Of a DNA stretch of 33,697 bases, positions 25,201-31,263 are shown one piece after another. Position 1 is the stretch's first letter; every line of letters starts with the position of its first letter. A program made the translations under genes and the position numbers. A model generated the notes under the pieces. The model saw only the letters and a program-made list of their open reading frames with translations. It was not told where the DNA came from and searched no databases. Location: NCBI GenBank assembly GCA_964550165.1, contig CAZJYC010000024.1:1-33697 (forward strand), in the 5' to 3' direction. The stretch is from CAZJYC01 sp964550165 (GTDB lineage: Bacteria; Acidobacteriota; Aminicenantia; Aminicenantales; Aminicenantaceae).

Positions 25201-25505
25201 TTGCAGATGTCCTCTCCGGCGTGACTGTCTATCCTGACGGCAGAATTATCGCAGGGCTTAGAGCTTCAGGAGGACAGATCAGAAACAGAGATGCCAGCGG
25301 AACTCTGGCCATAATCGCACCTGGAAAGGACTCCTGGGCCTACACACTCCTGGACGGGCACAGCGCAGACACAAAAGATTGCCTTGTCATGGGGCCAAAG
25401 ATCATAACCTGCGGCGAAGAGGCTACAGGCGAGCATACCATCCGCATCTGGGGGACAGAATTTTATGTGCGGATGGAACTCAGCAAACTGAGTCTTCAAA
25501 AATAG
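22299..25505 (+). CDS. Large HEAT-repeat / P-loop NTPase / WD40 protein of unknown function
   Basis: This 1068-residue protein is the third gene of the Cache kinase cluster, 21 bases after the response regulator. Seen: an alpha-helical N-terminal half with HEAT-like repeats at about 285-460 (for example TLGHLKEKKAAGPIAQVLEY and ALWALGKIGLESIPHLSVL); Walker A GDSGTGKT at 497-504; a following region with DPVYYQDCPFPEKDDPDEF and KLIILDGCRDQHYF (a likely Walker B-type strand) that recalls uridine-kinase-like P-loop proteins; a variable linker at about 700-760; and WD40-type blades towards the C-terminus (ITGHKDGSVRIWD at about 850, then LEGHSQAVTSLAVDYSG, YSGSRDKTLRRWD). No signal peptide or membrane segment is seen. 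It could be a phosphorylation-controlled scaffold or STAND-like switch. I do not recognise a named family, and substrate and role are unknown. Confidence 0.82.
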   Translation: MRQTALKTPALQDLIQAAEEILEEFDRQNFFALDATGQWEKGPDSSIGRIINELLLRIGKTSEENRLSLLGEMFSPFLKDGFWLQAKKIKLALLEKSKRLAVLEEQEIDRILIRSLSEGGRPEKFYPFLVLLEALAWILRYETVRLSAGTAAPGWDAEATVIKQESLQELDGLKNLLGSLSSEKESEEFVTSILDQLKRPPLEVIRTIPKLIAEEERLIKSIGLLLEKAKDPNRREEFFALIVEKILPPMGIVTLASLSLLRPCLRLLMDKTIGISSGIPYNASVVLSILKDPRSTEALLNAMSLFPLHYSKIRENIIYTLGHLKEKKAAGPIAQVLEYPDEIAPPQGQPKEGVLSLLDQKKEALWALGKIGLESIPHLSVLVRYAEHPSAKLKTYLSWALGEIGKAQKEKLGGVSADIIITLLKLLKTKDRQVFEETVSALRKIDMPEFTHSLYLYNIGAVSILGLKPAQKGLYELSETIHHLIQSKKRAIIAVNGDSGTGKTYFCQSIAEGFADLKPEEILYLMRDRKKDQKIFNRILGLKWLKKYIDPVYYQDCPFPEKDDPDEFFRQFLEKNSNKKLIILDGCRDQHYFQKVIDQFYFKGELDVEVNFRATLSTRRLNLEEREMALESVETHLSFLEEPSLEDTLFYQEGVAILYDLDNSLSSRLNREEIQELFEKRKIDSWGELILVGDFQQELKPLKVEPEPLCLKQENFSLKSEKWPESRREAFSAEERKFKAELNEDRNRPHLLQTIGMNDLKPKKIRFYAQDQICGIGEEGQVFVITFLDNRVFSTFLEKSADIRLLGRDMFLTGEEGELIHISFERNEITRFGKLSSPALSLAALPREKIITGHKDGSVRIWDFSSKSVSILEGHSQAVTSLAVDYSGAIYSGSRDKTLRRWDVARGVMDTIESLDAAPSSVKLYPQGKILVVTEGIEYAQNSTKTQPQKIRIFDIKDGLSEATRSPFADVLSGVTVYPDGRIIAGLRASGGQIRNRDASGTLAIIAPGKDSWAYTLLDGHSADTKDCLVMGPKIITCGEEATGEHTIRIWGTEFYVRMELSKLSLQK

Positions 25506-25781
25506 AGCCGGGCTCGTTCAACACAAGAATTGGATAACTCCTCATGTTCTTAAGCCATGGAGTAGGACCATGATCGCAAAGTGGGATTAATCCACCAAAA
25601 GACGCCAAAAATATTGCATAATACATATAAGTATTGGTGGGGAACAAAGGTTTCAAAAAGGTATGAGTTATTTAAAACGAGAGAAGAAGAATATTTCAGT
25701 TATGTCTTGCAAAAGCAGAATAACTAACACATAGAACGTTGGAGCGAGGGAAATTATCTTTTCGCGAATTATCCGCCTTGA

Positions 25782-27041
25782 TTATCCCACGGCCTGCTTA
25801 TAGCCGCGGAGCTTCAGGGCATTCCTCTCCACCATCTTTTTGGTGACTTTTATGGTCGTCGGCTTTTTCCGAGACGGAAGATAGAACATCACATCCAGCA
25901 TCAAATCCTCGAGTATTCCCCTCAAGCCTCTGGCTCCCAACTTCTTCTCGATCGATTTTTGAGCAATGGCGGCAAGGGCATCCTTGGTAAATTCGAGTTT
26001 CACCCCTTCCATCTCAAAAAGCTTCTGGAACTGCTTGACGATGGCGTTCTTCGGCTTGGTTAAGATATCGATCAGGTCCTTGACATCCAGCTCAGAAAAA
26101 GCGGCCACAACAGGGATTCTGCCCACGAGTTCGGGAATCAACCCATACTTGATTAAATCCTGGGGGATCAAGTGGTCATAAATCTCTTCGGAACGTTCGA
26201 CTTTCTTTCTCTGCAAGTCTGACTTGAAGCCCACAGTGGATTTTCCAACTCTCTGGGCGATAATCTTATCCAGGCCAATGAAAGCTCCACCCAGGATGAA
26301 AAGAATATTGTTGGTGTCGACAGGGATGAATTCCTGGTAGGGATGCTTCCGGCCACCTTGTGGGGGAACATTGGCCACTATCCCTTCTATGATCTTGAGA
26401 AGCGCCTGCTGAACTCCTTCTCCTCCAACATCTCTGGTGATGGAGGGGCTGTCGCCCTTGCGGCTGATTTTATCGATTTCATCGATGTAGATAATTCCTT
26501 TCTGTGCTTTTTCGATATCTCCCCTTGAAGCCTGATAAAGTTTGAGAACAACGTTCTCCACGTCCTCTCCGACATAGCCCGCTTCTGTGAGGGAGGTGGC
26601 GTCCGCTATGGCAAAAGGAACGGAGAGGATTTTGGCTAACGTCTGGGCCATCAAAGTCTTGCCCGTCCCTGTGGGGCCGATGAGAAGGATATTGCTCTTT
26701 GCGAGCTCGACATCCGTGAGTTCTTTCCTTAGGCTTATCCTCTTGTAGTGATTGTAGACCGCAACCGAGATTTTCTTCTTCGCCTTCTCCTGGTCAATGA
26801 TGTACTGATCGAGCGCGTCTTTAACCTGTGAGGGAGTGGGAAAATCTGTTTTCTGTTTTCTTCGCTCTTCCTCTTTTTCCTTCCTGTCGGCAACAATAAT
26901 GGAATGTGCAACTTCCACACAGTTTTCGCAGATGTAGACCCCGGCGGGTCCGGCAATCAGCTTCTTCACCTGGGTTTGCGTGCGGCTGCAAAAGCTGCAG
27001 CGGATGATGCTGCCGAGTTTTTGTTCGCGACTGTCATCCAT
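25782..27041 (-). CDS. clpX: ATP-dependent Clp protease ATP-binding subunit ClpX
   Basis: This 419-residue protein is a complete ClpX: N-terminal zinc-binding domain (C15, C18, C38, C41), Walker A GPTGTGKT at 122-129, the GYVGEDVEN pore loop, Walker B IIYIDEIDK, the RKH loop (GGRKHPYQEF), arginine-finger region and C-terminal D2 domain (KKLGARGLRGILEDLMLDVMFYLPS). The ClpP-docking tripeptide appears as VGF in STVGFKSD. It unfolds tagged or damaged proteins for ClpP. It lies 51 bases downstream of clpP and shares its promoter. No terminator is obvious between it and 25506. Confidence 0.98.
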   Translation of the reverse strand: MDDSREQKLGSIIRCSFCSRTQTQVKKLIAGPAGVYICENCVEVAHSIIVADRKEKEEERRKQKTDFPTPSQVKDALDQYIIDQEKAKKKISVAVYNHYKRISLRKELTDVELAKSNILLIGPTGTGKTLMAQTLAKILSVPFAIADATSLTEAGYVGEDVENVVLKLYQASRGDIEKAQKGIIYIDEIDKISRKGDSPSITRDVGGEGVQQALLKIIEGIVANVPPQGGRKHPYQEFIPVDTNNILFILGGAFIGLDKIIAQRVGKSTVGFKSDLQRKKVERSEEIYDHLIPQDLIKYGLIPELVGRIPVVAAFSELDVKDLIDILTKPKNAIVKQFQKLFEMEGVKLEFTKDALAAIAQKSIEKKLGARGLRGILEDLMLDVMFYLPSRKKPTTIKVTKKMVERNALKLRGYKQAVG

Positions 27042-27092
27042 GGCTCTATCTTCTCTCTTTTAGTCCTTCCAAGGGATAAAACGCAGAAAAGC

Positions 27093-27689
27093 TTACTTTT
27101 TTAATTTGTCTCTGCTGGCGATGATCTCATCGATGAGCCCGTAGTCCTTGGCCTGGGCCGGAATCATGATAAAATCCCTCTCGACATCCGCTTGAATTCT
27201 CTCCTTGGGCTGATGTGTATGCTTGGCCAGAATGTCGTTGATATTATCTCTGACCCTAAGTATTTCCTTGGCCTGAATGGCGATATCCGAGGCCTGTCCC
27301 TTATATCCTCCAAAGGGCTGATGAAGGATAATCCGGGAATTGGGAAGAGAATACCTTTTTCCGTGCGAGCCCGAAGCCAGCAGAACCGCGGCCATGCTTG
27401 CCGCTTGGCCGACGCATATGGTCGAAACTTCCGACCGAATGAGCTGCATCGTATCGTAGATCGCTAATCCGGAAGTGATGCTTCCACCCGGAGAGTTGAT
27501 ATAAAGGGAAATTTCCTTTTCCGGGTTCTCTGCCTCAAGATAAAGGAGTTGGGCAATGACCAGGTTCGCGACATCATCGTCGATTTCCGACCCGATGAAA
27601 ATGATGTTGTCCTTGAGAAGACGGGAGTAGATGTCATAAGCCCGCTCGCTTCTTCCGTTTTGCTCGACGATAAAAGGAATTAAGGCCAT
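27093..27689 (-). CDS. clpP: ATP-dependent Clp protease proteolytic subunit ClpP
   Basis: This 198-residue serine peptidase has the full catalytic triad: S98 (GQAASMAA), H123 (ILHQPFGG) and D172 (ERDFIM). The start PFIVEQNGRSERAYDIYSRLL shows the conserved N-terminal region where processing usually occurs. It assembles as a tetradecamer and works with ClpX, encoded next. Trigger factor, often upstream of clpP, is absent. The upstream region instead contains a promoter and dispersed repeats. Confidence 0.98.
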   Translation of the reverse strand: MALIPFIVEQNGRSERAYDIYSRLLKDNIIFIGSEIDDDVANLVIAQLLYLEAENPEKEISLYINSPGGSITSGLAIYDTMQLIRSEVSTICVGQAASMAAVLLASGSHGKRYSLPNSRIILHQPFGGYKGQASDIAIQAKEILRVRDNINDILAKHTHQPKERIQADVERDFIMIPAQAKDYGLIDEIIASRDKLKK

Positions 27690-27707
27690 TGTATGAACAG
27701 CTTTTTT

Positions 27708-27735
27708 ATTATAACCCGTCCCGACAATAAGTCAA
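27708..27735 (-). promoter_or_regulatory. Sigma-70 promoter of clpP-clpX
   Basis: On the - strand TTGACT (27735-27730), 16 bases, then a perfect TATAAT (27713-27708), about 20 bases before the clpP ATG, giving a short leader. Confidence 0.75.
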
Positions 27736-27786
27736 CTGCCCTGGCCAAAGCGACATATTTACGATTATGTGGCTCTAAGAGGTTAC

Positions 27787-27875
27787 GGGGATAGCCTCGC
27801 TCTTCTTCGGATTTTTTTACGCCATTCTCCGTTCGCTCTTCTCGGCGGCTGCGCAACTCGCTCCGGCTAAGCGGG
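27787..27875 (-). repeat. Dispersed repeat, family A, copy 2 (inverted)
   Basis: Read on the - strand it carries TTAGCCGGAGCG, GCGCAGCCGCCGAGAAG, a GGAG patch, an A-rich patch and GAGCGAGGC in the same order and spacing as 7733-7815. The two copies are about 20 kb apart and in opposite orientation. Confidence 0.6.
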
Positions 27876-27883
27876 GACTCTCC

Positions 27884-27925
27884 TCAAGAGCGAACTCCGA
27901 AGGCTAAATCCTCAATGGTCGCTAC
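27884..27925 (+). repeat. Dispersed repeat, family B, copy 1
   Basis: This 42-base stretch beginning TCAAGAGCGAACTCC and ending ATGGTCGCTAC matches 33470-33511 at 38 of 42 positions without gaps. It lies directly beside family A copy 2, so both may be parts of one larger element. Confidence 0.7.
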
Positions 27926-28021
27926 GCCTGCTCAAAATCTTCGTTTACTGGTGGAGTAATCTATTATCACAGAATTGGAAAAAAATTTAATCCGGACAGT
28001 TCAGAAAACAAGCAAAAGACA

Positions 28022-28046
28022 GGGGAAGGACAATGCGTCCTTCCCC
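28022..28046 (-). terminator. Terminator hairpin of the gdh operon
   Basis: GGGGAAGGAC (28022-28031) pairs perfectly with GTCCTTCCCC (28037-28046) around a 5-nt loop. On the - strand it is followed by TGTCTTTT and on the left side preceded by a T run, so it can act as an intrinsic terminator 40 bases after the gdh stop. Confidence 0.65.
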
Positions 28047-28086
28047 AAAAAAAATAACTCCGGCTAAGAGGAGGATTGAACTCTGC

Positions 28087-29382
28087 TCATGCGGCTTTGC
28101 CCAAAGCCCTTAAAGACTCCGCCACTCGTCCCACGGCCAGAATATAAGCGGCCTCTCTCATCGTCACTTCATGCGTCTCCATCGTCCTCACAACGTCCCA
28201 AAAAGCCTTTTTCATTTTCTGTTCGGTCTTCTCAAGAATCTCTTTCTCAGAAAAGAAAAACCGCTGCAGATCTTGAACCCATTCCAGGTAAGACACGGTC
28301 ACTCCACCCGCGTTGGCCAAAACATCGGGAATGACAACCACATTCTTTTCTTTCAAGGCTTCATCGGCTTCGAGCGTCGTCGGTCCGTTTGCTCCCTCCA
28401 GAATGATCTTTGCTCTTACAGAATCTGCGTTGTCTTTGTTGATCTGGCCCTCGACAGCCGCCGGGATAAGGATATCGCATGGCAGAGAGATGAGAGATTC
28501 ATTATCGATGGGCACAGTCTCTGGAAAATCCACAACCGCGCCGGTTTTTAAAACCTGCTCCGAAAGCTTGAAAGGATCGATCCCCTTCTCACCGTAAACG
28601 CCTCCATAGATATCCGTGACGGCGATAATCTTGCATCCTGCCTGGTGAACCAGCTTGGCTATAGAGGAGCCGACATTGCCGAAACCCAGGATGGCAACTT
28701 TTTTGCCTTCCAGAGGGAACTTCAGGTGCTTTGAAGCCTCTTCAAGGACATAGAACAAGCCGCTTCCAGTGGCTCCTGCCCTTCCCAGAGACCCCCAAAG
28801 AAAAACAGGCTTCCCGGTAACAACAGCTGGCTCAAGGTACCCTAAACCCTGACTGTAAGCCTCGGCGATCCAGGCCATTGTTTGCGCATTGGTAAACATG
28901 TCCGGAGCGGGGATGTCTTTGTAGGGCCCGATGATGTCTCTGATGGCTATTGTGTATTCCTTGGTCAGCTTTTTGAGCTCATTCTCGGACATTCGCAACG
29001 CGTCGCAGATGATCGCTCCCTTCCCGCCGCCGAAAGGAAGGTCAAGAACAGCACACTTCCAGGTCATCCAGGAAGCGAGGGCTTTGCACTCATTCAAAGA
29101 GGCATCCGGGCTGTACCGGATTCCTCCCTTGGACGGACCTCGAACCGTGGAATGCTGGACTCTAAATCCCGTAAAGGTCTCCACCCGGCCGCTGTCCAGG
29201 GTAATGGCGAGATGGACGATGAGCTCTTTCTCAGGATACTTCAGCCTCTGGTAAATCCAGGGCTCTATATCCAGGTAACCCGCGGCTCTTTCGAATTGAA
29301 TGGTGGCCTCTATAAAGGGGTCGTACTCGATTTCCTTCCTTCGAGCAGGAGGAAAATACTGTATTTTTGCCTCTGGCTTCAT
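28087..29382 (-). CDS. gdhA: Glutamate dehydrogenase (Glu/Leu/Phe/Val family)
   Basis: This 431-residue enzyme is of standard hexameric size. It has the substrate-binding GIRYSPDASLNECKALASWMTWKCAVLDLPFGGGKGAI (catalytic Lys K121 in GGGKG), the PAPDMFT motif, the Rossmann signature VAILGFGNVGSSIAKL and a C-terminal part with LANAGGVTVSYLEWVQD. It interconverts glutamate and 2-oxoglutarate plus ammonia; cofactor preference cannot be fixed by eye. GGGAGG precedes the ATG and overlaps the end of the upstream 87-residue gene (4-base gap), so translation is coupled. Both genes follow a sigma-54 promoter. It is the second, unrelated-size glutamate dehydrogenase in this window. Confidence 0.95.
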   Translation of the reverse strand: MKPEAKIQYFPPARRKEIEYDPFIEATIQFERAAGYLDIEPWIYQRLKYPEKELIVHLAITLDSGRVETFTGFRVQHSTVRGPSKGGIRYSPDASLNECKALASWMTWKCAVLDLPFGGGKGAIICDALRMSENELKKLTKEYTIAIRDIIGPYKDIPAPDMFTNAQTMAWIAEAYSQGLGYLEPAVVTGKPVFLWGSLGRAGATGSGLFYVLEEASKHLKFPLEGKKVAILGFGNVGSSIAKLVHQAGCKIIAVTDIYGGVYGEKGIDPFKLSEQVLKTGAVVDFPETVPIDNESLISLPCDILIPAAVEGQINKDNADSVRAKIILEGANGPTTLEADEALKEKNVVVIPDVLANAGGVTVSYLEWVQDLQRFFFSEKEILEKTEQKMKKAFWDVVRTMETHEVTMREAAYILAVGRVAESLRALGKAA

Positions 29383-29386
29383 GATG

Positions 29387-29650
29387 CTACCTCCCTATTT
29401 CTTTAAGCAGCAGCTTTAAAAGCTTGTCATAGCCGGATTTCTGGAATTGAAGGATGGGAATCTTTTGGCCTTTATAGTAGAGAAATTTCTGGTCCAAGCG
29501 GATTCTCTTCGTCTTTTTCTTCTTCTCGTCCGCCGGACTGAGGCCGGGCCAGGGGATGATTTCTGCTTCCTGTTTTTCTTCCCGTTCGTCATCCAGGGAA
29601 TCCCGCGACTCTTTTTTTAAAGCGGATGATGATTTGTTATGATTGCTCAT
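29387..29650 (-). CDS. Small charged protein of unknown function, coupled to gdhA
   Basis: The 87-residue product has a low-complexity, highly charged first half (SRDSLDDEREEKQEAE, then DEKKKKTKRIRLD) and a more ordered C-terminal part (KFLYYKGQKIPILQFQKSGYDKLLKLLLKEIGR) that looks like a short beta-helix unit. No signal peptide, membrane segment or cysteines are seen. I do not recognise the family. It has an excellent ribosome site (AAGGAGG, six bases from the ATG), is first after the sigma-54 promoter and ends four bases before gdhA, so it is a genuine gene. It may modulate the dehydrogenase, which is inference from linkage only. Confidence 0.75.
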   Translation of the reverse strand: MSNHNKSSSALKKESRDSLDDEREEKQEAEIIPWPGLSPADEKKKKTKRIRLDQKFLYYKGQKIPILQFQKSGYDKLLKLLLKEIGR

Positions 29651-29683
29651 CTTAAACCTCCTTTATGATTCACACCCCCTTTC

Positions 29684-29702
29684 ATTGCAATTCTTATGCC
29701 AT
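29684..29702 (-). promoter_or_regulatory. Sigma-54 promoter of the 87-residue gene-gdhA operon
   Basis: On the - strand the sequence reads ATGGCAT, AAGAA, TTGCAAT. GG (29700-29699) and GC (29688-29687) are separated by exactly 10 bases, matching the -24/-12 consensus apart from C to T in GGCAC. The start would lie near 29675, about 25 bases before the ATG. Confidence 0.75.
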
Positions 29703-29754
29703 TATATAAATCTTTTAATATAAATAATTTAGAATTAAAGAAAAGCGTAATTAT

Positions 29755-29781
29755 AGCATTTTGCTATACTGCATTTTGCTA
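29755..29781. promoter_or_regulatory. Candidate upstream activator sites for the gdh sigma-54 promoter
   Basis: GCATTTTGCTA occurs twice (29756-29766 and 29771-29781), 15 bases apart. The first copy is part of the inverted repeat TAGCA-TTT-TGCTA (29755-29767). They lie about 70-95 bases upstream of the -12 element, the usual place for NtrC-type enhancer sites. The activator gene is directly upstream. Confidence 0.55.
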
Positions 29782-29797
29782 CAGATGACGTGTCAGG

Positions 29798-29854
29798 CCT
29801 TCAAATTTCATCCGGTATTCGAAATTTGAGGCAATCCTTCAAATCCAGGATTTG
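29798..29854. repeat. Two further inverted repeats behind the activator gene
   Basis: CCTTCAAATTTC (29798-29809) pairs with GAAATTTGAGG (29821-29831) with one bulge, and CAAATCC-A-GGATTTG (29840-29854) is a perfect short palindrome. They could be extra activator sites or the 3' end structure of the activator gene; no T run follows on the - strand. Confidence 0.4.
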
Positions 29855-29901
29855 CTTCAGGAACGGGAATTTTGAAGAAATAATGATTGAAGACCTGATC
29901 C

Positions 29902-31263
29902 CTATTTCTTCAGCTTCCTGAAGAGGGAGGTGGGGTGGATGCCAAGGATTTTGGCTGTTTGAGTTTTGTTATTATGGGTGTGCTCGAGGACTTTCTCGAT
30001 ATATTTTCTCTCGAGTTGCTCTAAGGTTAGGAAAGATTCCTGGGGGAGGATCTCGTCCATCATGCGATTTTTTGAAAGTTTCTGATAGTTTCTGATCTCA
30101 AAGGGAAGATGGGTATACACGATTTCCTCTTCCAGGTAAAGAGACATAATCCTCTCGATGATATTTCTCAATTCTCTTACATTCCCTGGCCAGGGATAAC
30201 CCATCAAAGCCTGAGCGGCTTCCTGAGAAATTCCTCTGTAGGAACGTTTGAGCTCATGGTTGAATTCCTGGATAAAGGAAAGGGCTAAAGGCAAAATATC
30301 CTCTGCTCTCTCTCTCAGTGGAGGAATGCGGATAGGGACGACGTTCAACCTGTAAAAAAGATCGGACCTGAAATTTCCCGCGTCTGTCGCTTTGGCCAAA
30401 TCTTTATTGGTCGCCGCAATGACACGAATATTAATTTTCATCTGTTTGTTTCCGCCCAACCGGGTGAAGGTTCCCTCTTCCAGGACTCTCAACAATTTCG
30501 CCTGAAGGTTTAAAGACATGTCCCCGATCTCGTCGAAAAAGACCGTGCCTTCATCCCCTTTTTCCAGAAGCCCTGTTTTTCTTTTTTTGGCATCCGTGAA
30601 TGCCCCAGCCTCATAGCCGAAGAGCTCACTCTCCATCAGGTTCTCTGGAATGGCTGCGCAATTGATGTCCACGATCGGCTTTTCCGCACGCGGGCTGTGA
30701 TAATGAATGGCCTTGGCCAGGAGCTCTTTCCCGGTTCCGCTTTCTCCCTGGAGAAGGACGGTTGTCTTATCCGCTGAGGCAACCCTCCTGGCCATCTCCA
30801 CCGCATCTGTCATCGGCTGGCTTTCGGCCACAATTTTGCCGAAATAATACCTGCCCTTCTCGGACAGGAGGTGGTCGAGAACCCGAATGCGCAAAGAGAA
30901 TGTCTCAAGAGCCCGGCGGATGATATTTTTTAAGTCGTTTATTTTAAATGGCTTCAAGAGATAATCATAAGCTCCCAACTTCATGGCTTCGACGGCTTTT
31001 TCCAGAATCTCATAGGCGGTCATCATGATGACGATTGTCTCTCTCTCCATCTGCTTGACCCGCTTCAAGACCTCAATCCCGGAGATGCCGGGAAGCATCA
31101 AATCCAGAAGAACGAGATGGGGCTTATACCTCTCGATGACCTCAAGCGCCCTTTCACCTGAATCGGCAACATAAACTTCGTAGTTTTCTTTTTCGAGTAT
31201 CTTTTTCAGGTTGTTCAGAGTCAGGATCTCATCATCAACAATCAGAACAGAATAGGTGCTCAT
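29902..31263 (-). CDS. NtrC-family sigma-54-dependent response regulator with GAFTDA loop
   Basis: This 453-residue activator has a receiver (VDDE at 9-12, phospho-acceptor D54, KPF Lys), a central AAA+ domain (Walker A GESGTGKE at 173-180, ELFGYEAGAFTDA, Walker B VFFDEIGD, R-finger region near FRSDLFYRLNVVPI) and a C-terminal Fis-type helix-turn-helix (TQTAKILGIHPTSLFRKLKK). The sigma-54-contacting loop is GAFTDA (220-225, D224 encoded GAT) in place of GAFTGA. It overlaps the upstream kinase gene by four bases and is followed by the sigma-54-promoted gdh operon, its probable target. Confidence 0.95.
   Translation of the reverse strand: MSTYSVLIVDDEILTLNNLKKILEKENYEVYVADSGERALEVIERYKPHLVLLDLMLPGISGIEVLKRVKQMERETIVIMMTAYEILEKAVEAMKLGAYDYLLKPFKINDLKNIIRRALETFSLRIRVLDHLLSEKGRYYFGKIVAESQPMTDAVEMARRVASADKTTVLLQGESGTGKELLAKAIHYHSPRAEKPIVDINCAAIPENLMESELFGYEAGAFTDAKKRKTGLLEKGDEGTVFFDEIGDMSLNLQAKLLRVLEEGTFTRLGGNKQMKINIRVIAATNKDLAKATDAGNFRSDLFYRLNVVPIRIPPLRERAEDILPLALSFIQEFNHELKRSYRGISQEAAQALMGYPWPGNVRELRNIIERIMSLYLEEEIVYTHLPFEIRNYQKLSKNRMMDEILPQESFLTLEQLERKYIEKVLEHTHNNKTQTAKILGIHPTSLFRKLKK

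Larger units (their letters stand above)
27690..28086. other. Intergenic region with promoter, dispersed repeats and terminator
   Basis: This 397-base gap holds the clpP promoter (27708-27735), a family A repeat (27787-27875), a family B repeat (27884-27925) and the gdh terminator (28022-28046). The remainder shows no coding potential. Confidence 0.7.

Noticed and set aside
25663..25734. Possible 23-residue ORF between the HEAT/WD40 gene and clpX
   Set aside because: It has no clear ribosome site, and the codons overlap an imperfect hairpin (25698-25725); nothing else in 25506-25781 supports a gene.
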